In this document: one piece after another, positions 1 through 10,039 of the stretch
Numbering within the stretch: the stretch's first letter is position 1
Layout: the number at the start of each line of letters is the position of its first letter
Made by a program: the position numbers and the translations under genes
The notes under the pieces: generated by a model
The model's input: only the letters and a program-made list of their open reading frames with translations
The model's database searches: none
What the model was told of the DNA's origin: nothing
DNA from: Raphanus sativus
Taxonomy: Eukaryota; Streptophyta; Magnoliopsida; Brassicales; Brassicaceae
Reading direction: 5' to 3'
NCBI RefSeq assembly: GCF_000801105.2
Contig: NC_079514.1
Span: forward strand, 27,242,227-27,306,226
Length of the DNA stretch: 64,000 nt

Positions 1-899
1 GGTGAGAGAGAGAATTGTCAAATCTAAGAGCATTCTTGAACACCATTTATTTATCTATTCTATTTAGAGAGCTTTTTATGATTTTGTCTATGTGCTGCTT
101 AGCTATGTCTGAGTAAACACCCTTGTTAGATTTGAGGTTCGAATAGGTATGAGGGATTAGCCCAAAATATGATTACCTGAGCATGTGATATTCATCTTTG
201 AAGATCATGCTTAATGCTTGTGTAGGAGTAGCTAACCTACACATGAATACAAAGATACAATCCTTGGATCTATCTTCTTAGAGCCAGCAACTCACCTGGA
301 ACAAGCGACAACTGACTGGGTAATTGTTTGGTGAACTGTATTCAACCTACGATCGGTAAGGCTTGCTAGTAGCGCATCGATCGATACTCCTATAGAGTGA
401 TCGATCGATAGACGCATGATAAATAACAATCGATACATGCGACAACATATCGATCGAGACATGTGAAAGCAAGTCGATCGATACATGCATAGACATATCG
501 ATCGGTATCCTAATCTATGACCCTCCTGGGCGTGTTCATCGATTCTAGTAATAGATGTTCGCAACGACAGTTGCGCTATTGTTTAGTTGGATTCTTAAAT
601 ATCATGCAAGCATCTCACATAGGAATCATACCTCTATAATCCTGATAACCTGAATAGCAACCTTAGATCTAACTCTTTAAATCATACTAGTTAACCCATC
701 CAATCATCTTGAGTAATTGTCATGCTCAAACCAATTCCTTGTTACTTTTATTTACTGCACTAAGAACAAATCTTTAGCCTAGCTTAATTACAATAAGATC
801 TATTGATTCCCTAGCTCCTTGTGGATTCGATCCCTAAGTATAACAATTGACCTCTTTGATGAGAGTAATATTGGTATAGGGTAATTTGAGCAAGTATCA
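1..899 (+). repeat. Athila-like LTR, 5' end beyond the window
   Basis: This stretch aligns by eye with the LTR at 10040-11394. Shared landmarks are the 'tgtctgagta' segment near 107, the cluster of TCGATCGA motifs at 370-500, the 'gattcgatccctaagta' segment near 825-840 and the closing 'gggtaatttgag...tatca' at 879-899. The LTR ends in TATCA, like the other copies. No gene is present; the minus-strand open frame at 292-564 only reads through the TCGATCGA cluster. The beginning of the LTR lies outside the window. Confidence 0.8.
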
Positions 900-1160
900 A
901 CTACCACTAGAATGCTTTCTTGATCAATTTCATTGATGAGGCGAGCGAAAAGATTTGAGAAGTAAGATTGCTACATTCATGCAGAACCTACAGAGCCTTT
1001 CAGACGCTATTGGGTTCGTTTCAAGTCCTATCAGAGAGATTGTCCACACCACAAATTCAACAAAGTGCAGCTGTTTATCACTTTCTTCAGAGGATTAGAT
1101 CTAATCTATCAGACAGAATTAGATACAGCTAGTAAAGAAAACTTCAACACAAGAAATCAT
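900..1160 (+). pseudogene. Athila-like gag remnant
   Basis: Directly after the LTR the primer-binding site and the gag N-terminus are missing. The sequence resumes inside gag, matching copy C from about 39806: the 'NAFL..NF.DEA' region near 908-960, then a degraded stretch matching the gag part that reads FFQRDCPHH in copy C. Stops and frameshifts are frequent, so this is a dead fragment. Near 1145-1163 it runs into copy A on the opposite strand through a short shared A/T-rich sequence, which suggests a recombination or end-joining junction. Confidence 0.65.
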
Positions 1161-1916
1161 TTCAATATTTTATAACATAAACTTAGATCTCGAGATGCCG
1201 AAGAGAGAGAAGGAAGGGAACCAGAAACACAGAGACTTTTTACCTTCCAGACTTGTAGTAGGATTCCGATCCAGTGATATCCAAGCCCCAAGACAAGCAA
1301 ATAAGTCCGTATTAGTGTTGGAGGTCAGCTTTGGTTCCTTCAAACAATCTTAGCTAGTGAATATAGATGGCAAGTTGATCCACTTTAGCATCTTTAGTAC
1401 TATCTGCAATCAGTAATCTAGAATGATGCTAAAGAGTGGTCAGACGATCAAATATCCATATCAATGTTCCTATAATACTTATGCGAAAAATAATTTTGAA
1501 AAATAATTTAAATAAAAACCAAAATAAAAACACATATTAGTAAACTCCCCCCAGACTTAAAGTACACTGTCACAGTGTAACACAGCCGGTGGTGAGGTAA
1601 ATAAATAAAACATAATTAATAAATATAACAAGTTAGAATGAATAAACCTGATCGACAAGATGTCGATCGATTCGTAGTGGTATACGTCGATCGTTAGTAA
1701 TGGTCGTGTGGCGTCGAGCGATATGAATGGTGAATGTCAGTCAATGGAATTATCATTCTACTTGGATCTAAAAACTGCAAAATAAATCAAAAAAAATAAA
1801 ATAAAAGCAAAAATGAAAAATAAAATTAAATAAAGAAAAAGAAAACCTAATAGTGGGTTGCCTCCCACTCAGCGCTTGGTTATAGTCATTTAGCTTGACT
1901 GTGGTAGGTGAGTGAC

Positions 1917-2276
1917 TCATGGGGTGCAGAAACTGCTTATTGCCGGACAGCAATCATCAATCTTGTGTCTCCTACTATTGAACCATGTGGAGACGAAGCT
2001 TCTTGTGGCATCATCCGCTCGTAGTTGTTTCTTATCTATCTGGAGGACTGTATCTTGAAGTTTCCTCACAGAATTCTCGATGTATTCGATTTTGTCAACT
2101 TTCCTGTCGATGGTCTGGTAGGTATGTACGGATAATAATTTCAGCTCACTCTGTAATGCATCGATCATGTCCAGAATAAACTGATCTCGGTCTGCTAAAG
2201 ACTCGGTGTCGATCGATGCTACGAGATGCGCGTCGGTCATTTCGCTGAGGGGTCTGTCGGTCGACTCAGAATCCAC
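1917..2276 (-). pseudogene. SID-rich Athila-associated ORF, C-terminal part (119 codons)
   Basis: This is the last part of the SID-rich protein region, equivalent to 44000-44308 in copy C and 8280-8661 in copy B. It contains a TSIDTESL-type segment encoded by a TCGATCGA motif, then a hydrophilic heptad-like stretch that looks coiled-coil, and ends in the segment S-F-x-S-T-W-F-N-x-R-R. All copies end close to a Cys-Cys-Pro motif followed by 'SSFCT'. It is separated from the preceding ORF by a frame break near 2280. Function is unknown; I infer a structural or nucleic-acid-associated accessory protein. Confidence 0.55.
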
Positions 2277-2288
2277 TGTGTCAATCGA

Positions 2289-3434
2289 CTACGAGCATTG
2301 TCCTTGGTACTGCAGAGTACGTATATTGCCCTTCATATGGCGAGTAGTTCTGCATAGGCTGTTAACTCGTTCGTTAACAGTATAATCAATGGTATCACAG
2401 GTCCCGTGGAGTCTCCTCTCCATAGCATCCATAGCCTCGTACAGCTCATGTCGAAGTTCATCAATCGCTGCTGTAGTGCATTCTCTTCTCGCTGATGGTG
2501 GTTCGATGTCGATCGATGTTGGTCGAGGCCTGTCGATCGATGTTTCCGTGTTGTCACGAAGGCCAAGATGATCTTGAACTATGCACATGTCTCTTTGTAG
2601 CTCGTTCAGCTGTCGTGACATTGTGGCCTGGAATCGTAGGATAGGTGAACTGAAAAGTTCATGCTTCCTTACGTACGATTTCATCCTATCTTCCAGTTCT
2701 GCGAACCTCGTGTCGATCGACGATGAAGAATGTGTGTCGATCGATGGAAAAGTAGCATTCTGAGCTTGGTCATTCTGGCGAATTGTGTCCAACTCTTTCT
2801 GTAGAAGATCTATCCTCTTGCTTAACCATTCGACATTGTTGTTGAGAGGGCTGTAGACGTCTCCAATCCGTGTATTGATGTAAGCAACCTCCCATTCATC
2901 TTTCTTAGGTGATGAACAGTCTGGTCGGTCCATGGGTGTAGTCTTGCCGATGTCGACCGATGGTATAGGTACTCTGTCGGTCGATACTGGTGGCATAGCC
3001 TCTTTCTCAAGCATGGTCAATATGTTTCCAAGCTCCACTCTTATCTCAGCCATATCATTCTGGAAGTCCTTGTAACTGACATCCAAAGTCTGGAAAGTGT
3101 CTTCCACCAATGTGTGCATGTTTGCCTCAAGGTGCGCCTGAGCTCTCCATACATCAGTCACCATATCATCTACCTCCTCTCTACTGTAGGGCACTGGTGG
3201 TGGTGTGTATGCATGGTAAGGGCGTGTGTGTATTGGAAGGCGTAAGCAACCTCTGTGAAAAAGGGATGCTCTATCCAAAAGTCTCTTTACTTGCTCCTTG
3301 GTAACATGGATGATCTCACCATCAACTCCTCTAGCATAGCCAAACTCATCTCTGTAGACACCATATTCATCCTTAGCCTCCCACTTGAATCTCCTGGATC
3401 CATCAGTATTGAAGGCACGTCGTCCAAACTCCAA
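2289..3434 (-). pseudogene. SID-rich Athila-associated ORF, central part (381 codons)
   Basis: This is the longest uninterrupted piece of the SID-rich region in the window. Residues 1-50 contain the block W-E-A-K-D-E-Y-G-V-Y-R-D-E-F-G-Y-A-R and an I-I-H-V-T-K-E-Q segment; a related block (DEFGI[FY]RD..G[FY]ARAMDGR) opens the upstream ORFs, so the protein seems built from repeats of this unit. Residues 85-145 and 200-370 are rich in charged residues with heptad-like spacing, suggesting coiled coils. S-I-D tripeptides, each encoded by TCGATCGA or a one-base variant, are scattered between them. It lies between broken pieces of the same frame, so it is probably a fragment. I know no biochemical function for it. 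Confidence 0.55.
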
Positions 3435-3678
3435 CCGTCTGTCGGGCGATCTGACTCTTGGTCTGTCGATCGGTCCGGGATATCCGCCGTCGATCGATGG
3501 TGTTGAAACGATGTCGATCGTCGAGGTTGACCGAAGTGTTGAGGAACTGGATCCTCCTTTGTGTTGGTGTTATGGTTGTCCTGGACGTGATTTAGGATGT
3601 CTGGATGGCTACATTTCTGTGTGAACATGTTCTATGGTCCATTAGCAACTTGGAGGATGTCTGCTATGTCTTCTCTGG

Positions 3679-4185
3679 TTATGTGTGCAGAAATCTTCCA
3701 TCCATAGCTCTTGCATAGCCATCTGTGTCCCTGAAAATTCCAAATTCATCAGGTGTTAGTGAAACGTTCCTGATATCGTAAGGTTCATGAGATCTCGGTT
3801 GAGCTCTGTTGAAGGTGTCGATCGATGGGTGTGTGGTGGTGGCGATCGATGGTGCAGGTCTAGCTGCACGGTTGGATCGATTGAACATGTTGTTGCAGTC
3901 TTCCATTGATGAATCTCTGAATGCTGGAAGCTGCTGGGTAGAAGGTGAAAAGTTTTGAATTTTCGTGGCTTTAGTTGTCAAACTTTTATACCCATGTGTT
4001 GCCCTAATCGGTGAAATTCCGATTTTGTCCTTTAAGTCGTCTGGGTTAATATCGATCGATATTATACTGGCAATGTCGATCGATGGACGATGTCGTTTTG
4101 CAGGATGAAGTAGATAATCGATCGATGGTGGGCGTTTGATGTCGATCGATTGTGGGAATCGAATTGCAAATCTGTCATTCTCCAA
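3679..4185 (-). pseudogene. SID-rich Athila-associated ORF, N-terminal part (168 codons)
   Basis: It starts 16 bases downstream of the protease ORF on the minus strand, at a Met followed by E-N-D-R-F, the same start as in copy C (42173). Four to five S-I-D tripeptides fall in the first 50 residues (for example P-P-S-I-D-Y and A-S-I-I-S-I-D-I), all from TCGATCGA. A short conserved block (K-I-G-I-S-P-I-R-A-T) follows. The ORF ends in the repeat unit L-T-P-D-E-F-G-I-F-R-D. Frame breaks between 3434 and 3679 separate it from the central part. Function unknown. Confidence 0.55.
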
Positions 4186-4200
4186 GTAATTTTCCCAAGA

Positions 4201-5346
4201 TCACTCTTCCCAATAGTCTGCATCATGTTCTTCACTGTGGTCTCCACTGTGGGAAGAGGTGGCTATGTCTACTGCAAAACTCTCATGAAATCCGCTATCC
4301 GCCCAACTCCTTACTGAGTAATCATCTTCCTTTCGGTTGGGTGGGATGGCGAAATTCGGGTAGCAATGATCTGGTAGATCGAGTTCATCATCTGGTGGGT
4401 CTCTGTCGATCGATGATCCATAGTTGTTGTCGATCTCCTCTGACTTGTAAGTGTCGATCGATGACGTTAAAGTACTGTCGATTGATCCCGAGTACTCTGT
4501 CTTGTACTCGACTTCACAATGACAAACTGCGATGATAACAGTATCATCTTCCTTTACCACAGATTTGGCTTGTGGTTTGCCAAGTTTGACAGGGTCGTAG
4601 TGGATCTCTGGATCTATCATAGTCAAGCACATCCTGTTGGTGTTCATGTCACATATGGCTCCTACTGTAGCCATAAATGCTCTTCCAAGTAAGAGGGAAG
4701 AGTTCCAGTTTAGCTTGATATCTAGGACATGAAAATCCACAGGGACGATAGCATCACCAATATGTACCTCTAGGTCTTTGATGAAGCCTCCAGAGTTTAT
4801 CTGAGAGTAATCCACGAAAGTAAAGATCTCTGGTGAAGGCTCTACTTGCAGGCCCAGATGGTCTGCCATGACCTTTGGTAAGATGCTGACTAATGAACCA
4901 GTGTCACATAGTGCATGAGGAAATTCAATCCCTTGTATCACACAGGGTATTACAAACTTCCCAGGATCACTCTTCTTTGGCAAAGTAATCCTCTTCCTCA
5001 TATCTTCTCTAACATTGTCAAACCTTCTCCTAATGTCAGTTTCAGTCTCCCTTGTTTCTCTAAAGAACATCCACAATCTCTTTGTGAAATAAACCTCCTC
5101 AAAAGGTTTCTCTGGTGGGATTCCGATAACTCTCTTAGTGAAACCATCAATCTCCTTTTCATTAGCTTCCCTCTTAAGGTTCTTAGGAATCTTCTCCTTC
5201 CTACTCCTTAACCTTCTTCCTTCAGTTCCCTCTGATGTTGGTGTAGTGTCTGAAAGGTTACCAGTGATTTCGGTAGGGTTAGCTTGTGGTTTCGGTGTGG
5301 GTCTGAGTGCATTGATTCGGTTTCTGTATATCGATGGTAGTTGCAC
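4201..5346 (-). pseudogene. Retropepsin-like aspartic protease ORF of Athila-like copy A
   Basis: A 381-codon ORF with the retroviral-type protease core at residues about 130-235. The active-site triad context A-L-C-D-T-G-S is at 146-151, and the second hydrophobic strand L-L-L-G-R-A-F-M is at 218-225. The upstream part is basic (R-R-L-R-S-R-K-E-K) and the C-terminal third is acidic with S-I-D tripeptides. The protease would mature Gag. Copy C carries the same ORF with 70 extra N-terminal codons, so the start here is probably internal and the true N-terminus was lost to an indel near 5346-5440. No polymerase domains follow. Confidence 0.75.
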
Positions 5347-5442
5347 TCGGTATGTGAGAGGTGCGTGTCGATCGATAGGTGGAGAAAAGGGTCGACCGAT
5401 ACGGTTCTCTTCTTTGTGTCGATCGATGAGTGGCTCGTCTCG

Positions 5443-6094
5443 TCAGTTGATATCTTCGTAGGTGTGGGTGGGTGGGTATGGATGAGAAGCCGTGAATTCA
5501 GCATGTGTCAATATCCTAACCGCTTTGCAGTCTGCAAGCGTATCCGGAAATGACATCGTCGATGTCGATCGATGTGGACTAGTTGGTGTCGATCGACACC
5601 ATTGTGATCCACTGAGACTTAGTGAACTTTCCACTTCAAAGTCTCCTTCTTGTAGCTTCTCCTGTTTCACCCCTTGCCAGAAATCATCATCTATGATAGC
5701 ATTGACGTGGTGTTTCCTATTTTCTTCCCCTACTTCCTTAGAAGTTTCAATCCTCCTGATAGAGTCTTCAGTCTGGACAATCTGTGTCTCAAGTTTCTTA
5801 ACTTGAGTGCAGATGGTGTCTATCCTCGTGGTCAGATTGTTGAAGACAGAATCAATCTTCCCATTGAAGTCTACTGTAAGCTTCTGCTGACCTTCCAGAA
5901 CTCTATCAATCATGGCATCAAACTTACTCTCCTGGGTGGGTGGCGGTGGGTTTTGGTAAGCTGAGTTGTCGTAGTTCCTTGTGTTGGTGAAGGGTTTCTG
6001 ATACTGTGAACTCTGGTTGTAGTTACTCTTCTGACCACTACCAAAAAAGTTTATGTTTCCACTCTGGTTTCCATATCTCTGAAATCCAGTACCT
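5443..6094 (-). pseudogene. Gag C-terminal tail of Athila-like copy A
   Basis: On the minus strand this begins with G-F-Q-R-Y-G-N-Q-S-G and a low-complexity Asn/Gln/Tyr-rich stretch, followed by a Pro run, then a helical region (F-D-A-M-I-D-R-V-L-E-G-Q-Q-K-L) that looks coiled-coil. It matches copy C at about 40285-40850. The Gag core domain is absent because at 6094 the sequence switches to LTR. The open frame formally extends to 6126, but its first 11 codons are LTR-derived. No CCHC zinc knuckle is visible here. Confidence 0.65.
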
Positions 6095-6289
6095 AGGGAA
6101 CCAATTAAATAAAATCTACTAATCAATCCTAGGCAAGGTTGGTTTATATGATAGAAATGAAAATAACAATTCCTAAAATGAGCAAGGTAGTTGCTCTAAC
6201 TAACAATATGATGGGTTGTTTAAATGTGATAAAGAGTGCTAGACATAGGGTTTCTATTCAGGAATGGAGATTATAATCTCTATAAATGC
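6095..6289 (-). repeat. Athila-like LTR fragment, minus orientation (left palindrome arm)
   Basis: This is the reverse complement of the LTR segment also found at 6393-6586. It begins at 'agggaacc' and ends at 'tataaatgc'. It is joined directly to the gag tail at 6094, so the last ~90 bases of the LTR, the primer site and the front of gag are deleted. With 6393-6586 it forms a ~195-bp inverted repeat around a ~100-bp spacer. Confidence 0.8.
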
Positions 6290-6306
6290 TTTAAAATGCT
6301 CTATAG

Positions 6307-6673
6307 TGAGACATCACTGAGACATAAACCAGTGAGACATCACTGAGAGTTAAGCGTCTGAGTTCTATAGTATCATGCAAACAACTTGTTAGGCATTTAT
6401 AGACATTATAATCTCGATTCCTGAATAAAAGCCCTAAGTCTAGCACTCTTTATTTCATTTAAACACCCCACCATATTGTTAGTTAGAGCAACTACCTTGC
6501 TCATTTTAGGAATTGCTATTTACATTTCCATCATTAAAACTAACTTCACCTAGGATTGATTAGTAGATTATATTTAATTGGTTCCGTAGCTCCTCGTGAT
6601 TCGATCCCTAAGTAATACAGTTGTACCTCTTATTTGAGAGAATAAGCTCTACTGGGTAATTTGAGCATTATCA
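6307..6673 (+). repeat. Athila-like LTR fragment, plus orientation (right palindrome arm)
   Basis: This matches the last ~360 bases of the LTR at 10040-11394: 'gttaagcg.ctgagttctata', 'catgcaaacaacttgttaggc', 'gattcgatccctaagta', and the end 'gggtaatttgagcattatca' with terminal TATCA at 6669-6673. A short direct repeat (GTGAGACATCACTGAGA) occurs at about 6306 and 6331, just where the orientation changes. Confidence 0.8.
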
Positions 6674-6890
6674 ACCATCGATCGATAATCTACCTCATCC
6701 AGCAAAACGACTTCGTCTATCGATCGACATCGCAAGCATTACATCGATCGATATTAAGTCAGACGACTTAAGGGACAAGATCGGAATTTCACCGATTAGG
6801 GCAACAGATGTGTATATAATGTTGTCCACCACGAAAATTTAAACATCAACAACTCATACCCTGCAGCCTCCAGCAACTAAAAGCATCACC

Positions 6891-7466
6891 ATGGAGACCC
6901 GCAACAACAAAAGCAATCGATCTAACCATGCAGCCAAACGATCCTCATCGATCGTCATCACCACTGCACCATCGATCGATTCTCTCACCTTACCTCAATC
7001 TCGTTTTCATAATTCTAGAGATATCAGGAATGCTTCACTAACACCTGATGAATTTGGTATTTACAGGGATAGAGATGGCTTTGCAAGAGCTATGGATGGA
7101 AGGATTCTACACATATCCAGAGAGGACATATCAGACATCCTTCAAGTTGCCAATGGACCAGATAACCTGTTCACACAGCAACGTAGCCATCCAGATATCC
7201 TAGCTCACGTCCGAGACAACCATCATGTCACCATGACAGAGGATACTGTTCCTCAACGTTTGCGTCCACATGGAAACTCGCCATCGGTCAATATCGTTTC
7301 ATCACCATCGACAACGCCACAGCCAGATCGACCGACAGACGTATTGAGTTTGGACGACGTACCTTTGATACCAATGGATCCCGAAAATTCAGATGGGAAG
7401 AGAGAGACGAATTTGGTGTCCACAAAGATGAATTTTGACATGCTAGGGGAGTTGATGGTGATATAA
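6891..7466 (+). pseudogene. SID-rich ORF, N-terminal/central part (191 codons), copy B
   Basis: The first residues resemble the M-E-D-C-N-N segment inside the copy A and C ORFs. The repeat unit (L-T-P-D-E-F-G-I-Y-R-D-R-D-G-F-A-R-A-M-D-G-R) is clear at residues 45-66, followed by H-I-S-R-E-D-I-S-D-I-L-Q-V-A-N-G. S-I-D tripeptides come from TCGATCGA near 6948 and 6973. A frame break near 7370-7466 ends it where the next repeat unit (R-F-K-W-E in copy A) should begin. Function unknown. Confidence 0.55.
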
Positions 7467-7976
7467 TCTCTGTCACCAAAGAGCACATAAGGAAAATCCT
7501 GGAGAGAGCATCTCTATTTCAGAGAAGTTGCTTACGCCTTCCAAAACATGCACGCCCTTACCATGCATACAGACCAGCACCAGTACCCTACAGCAAGGAG
7601 GAAATAGATGATATGGTGACTGCTATTTGGGGAGCTCAGGCACACCTGGAAGAAGATATCCGCACATTGGTGGAAGTTATCTACCAGCCATTGGATCGCA
7701 GCTATGATGTTCTTCACAGTGATATGGCAGTGCTAAGGATGGAGATTTAGAGCATTAGAAAGATGCTTGAGAAGGAAGCTACGCCACCAGTGTCGATCGA
7801 CACAGTACCTACACCATCGATCGATATCGGCCAGACGACATCCAACACCCAACCAGAATGTTCATCACCTATGAATGAGAGATAACTTACATCAACACAC
7901 GGATTGGAGACGTCTATAGCCGTCTAAACAACAATGTCGAATGGTTAAGCAAAAGGATTGATCTTCTACAGCAAGA
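7467..7976 (+). pseudogene. SID-rich ORF, broken middle part, copy B
   Basis: The sequence still follows copy A (3300-2780) and copy C (43006-43550): an 'H.T.ED/EQ.' segment, the R-A-S-L-F-x-R-x-C-L-R-L-P block near 7505-7545, then a charged helical region. Frameshifts and an in-frame stop (TAG near 7748) interrupt it, so no long ORF remains. Two TCGATCGA motifs lie at 7793-7825. Confidence 0.5.
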
Positions 7977-7977
7977 T

Positions 7978-8661
7978 TTGGAAACAATTCGCGAGAAAGG
8001 TCAACCTCATAATCACAACGTGACATCGATCAACACATACACATCCCGATCGATCGACATCGAGCAACCACCAGCGCAGACTATTTACACTGCAGCAGAA
8101 GTTGATCAAATCAAACAAGAGCTTTATGCAGTTGTGGATACTATGGAGGAGAGGTTCAACAAGCGATGTGATGACATTGACGACCCTCTCAACGACAGAA
8201 TGACCAACCTATGCTTGGCCACTGGTCTACTGAGAAATGAAGTACTCGCTATTCAGAGAATTCTCGAGTATGAAGGTCAGCATTCAGCATCGATCGACAC
8301 AGTTACCACTGGATCGACCGATAGAACTCCCAGCGAAACGACTGACGCACACATTATAACATCGATCGACACCGAGTCTTTGACAAACCGAGATCAGCTG
8401 ATTCATGACAAAATCGACGCCTTGCAGCAGGAACTGAAGGAGCTATCAGAATACGCATACAACACCATCTTCAGGAATGCAGACAGCATTGAACTACTTG
8501 GAAGAGGTCTGAGGAACATCACAGATGCCACTCTCAAGATGGATGAGAAACATCTCAGAAGTGATGATGCCACAAGAAGCTTCATTGCCACATGGTTCAA
8601 TAGGAGAAGACACGAAGTTGATACTTGTTGTCCAACAAGTAGCAGTTTTTGCACCAACTAG
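7978..8661 (+). pseudogene. SID-rich ORF, C-terminal part (227 codons), copy B
   Basis: This is the most complete version of the C-terminal part. It has a hydrophilic helical stretch (E-E-R-F-N-K-R-C-D-D-I-D), S-I-D and S-T-D tripeptides at TCGATCGA-type motifs, a long heptad-like segment at residues 130-195, and the shared end (D-D-A-T-R-S-F-I-A-T-W-F-N-R-R-R, then C-C-P-T-S-S-S-F-C-T). It corresponds to 2570-1917 on the minus strand in copy A. No enzymatic motif is visible. I infer a coiled-coil accessory protein of the element. Confidence 0.55.
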
Positions 8662-9018
8662 CTCACACCACCAAAGTCAAGCTAAATGACTACAACATAG
8701 CGCTGAGTGGGAGGCAAATCACTGAGTGGGAAGCAACCCACTATTAGGTTTTATTTTAAAATTTTCTACATTTTTACTAATTATTTTCGCATTGGTTTTT
8801 GCAGATTTTTAAGATCCAAGTAGAATGATGATCCCATCGACCGCACAACAAGTCGCATCGCTCGACACGACACCACCATCTCTAACGATCGATGTATGTG
8901 TATACGTATCGATCGACGCCATCGCGGTCAGGTTTAGTCGTTCTTACTTGTTAAATTGAGTACTTATGATTTATGTTTTCACTTAACTCCTGTTGTGTTA
9001 CACTGGTACAGTGTAAGT

Positions 9019-9041
9019 TAAGTCTGGAGGGGGGGGGGTTT
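9019..9041 (+). promoter_or_regulatory. Internal polypurine-tract-like site, copy B
   Basis: The text AAGTCTGGAGG followed by a G run and TTTACTGATATG resembles the real tract AAGTCTGGGGGAGT at 10026, but lies 1 kb upstream of the LTR. The same site exists in copy A on the minus strand (1541-1560). It could be a secondary plus-strand priming site or the scar of an older LTR boundary. Confidence 0.45.
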
Positions 9042-10025
9042 ACTGATATGTGTTTTTATTTTGATTTTTATTTAAAAGTATTTTCAAATTATTTTTCACA
9101 TAAGTACTAAAATTGGGACATTGATATTGATTTATACTTGATTATCTAACCACTCTCTAGCACCATTCTAGATTTACTGATTACAAATAGTACTAAAGAT
9201 GCTAAAGTGGATCAACCTGTCACCTATACACACTTGCCTAGATTGTGTGAAGGAACCAAAGCTGACCTCCAACACTAATAATGACTTTAATTGCTTGTCT
9301 TGGGGCTTGGTATACATTGGATCGAAATCCTCCTACAAGTCTGGAAGATAAAAAGTCTGTGTGTTTCTGGTTCTCTTCCTTCTCTCTCTTCGGCATCTCA
9401 AAGATCTAAGTTTAAGTTATAAAATATTGATATGACTTCTTGAGAGGCAGAGGGGTAGAAGTGTCTCCTGTGACCCCATTATTCTAAATCTCAGGGACGA
9501 TCACACATTGTGGAAGCGAGGGGTAGGTACATTACCTATAATCCCCAATATTCGCCTACACTTTGCCAAAAATGTATGAGTTACAATTGCAATGTCAATG
9601 AGATAGACTAGATGACCTGTGTTGGTATCGAAACCTGTTGAAATTGAAACTAATAAGAGATTCAGAGATGAGAGATGAGGGGAGAAAGGGATTAGAGAAG
9701 ACTACATGTGTGTTCAGATACTTGTTTGAGTTGAACTCATGTGTCCTTTGATCGATACTCCCAAGGTAAAGCATGCACTATTATTTTATGTTAAGAAATG
9801 AGGTTAGTAGAGGAGAATGTCAAATAAGATTTGCTAGGTTGTGAACTAGATGAATTTGGTTGCTAAGCTAGGATACTGCATAATGAACTTCTGTGATTAT
9901 GATGTTTAGACATGAATTGTGAATCCATAGAGTGATGACTTCAGTGTTTTGAATCTTTGAGTCCCTACTATTTTCAAATATTTTCCAGAGACTACTGAGT
10001 TTTTCTTGAGGACAAGCAAAAGAGT

Positions 10026-10039
10026 AAGTCTGGGGGAGT
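10026..10039 (+). promoter_or_regulatory. Polypurine tract of Athila-like copy B
   Basis: AAGTCTGGGGGAGT lies immediately before the LTR start TGATATATC at 10040. This is the standard plus-strand priming position for an LTR retrotransposon. Confidence 0.8.

Larger units (their letters stand above)
1160..6094 (-). mobile_element. Athila-like element copy A, internal region
   Basis: Read on the minus strand, the order is gag tail (6094-5443), retropepsin ORF (5346-4201), SID-rich ORFs (4185-1917) and a non-coding 3' stretch to about 1160. The order and most of the sequence match copy C (40285-44480) and, for the 3' half, copy B (6674-9430). No reverse transcriptase, RNase H or integrase lies between the protease and the SID-rich part, as in copies B and C. 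The 3' non-coding part holds a purine tract (1541-1560, minus). Both ends are truncated: at 6094 gag is joined to an LTR scrap, and at 1160 the 3' LTR is missing. Confidence 0.8.
6674..10039 (+). mobile_element. Athila-like element copy B, internal region
   Basis: After the LTR fragment the sequence resumes inside the SID-rich region, matching copy C from about 42219, so the primer site, gag and protease are all deleted. SID-rich ORFs run to 8661. From there to 10025 nothing coding is visible: an A/T-rich stretch, further TCGATCGA motifs near 8890-8920, a purine tract at 9019-9041, then a 3' untranslated region that matches the start of copy A (1160-1560) in inverted orientation. The true polypurine tract and 3' LTR follow. 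Confidence 0.8.

Noticed and set aside
2200..5600. Regularly spaced TCGATCGA copies as a CRISPR array
   Set aside because: The repeats are 8-10 bp, irregularly spaced and lie in retrotransposon coding DNA; no cas genes and a eukaryotic setting.
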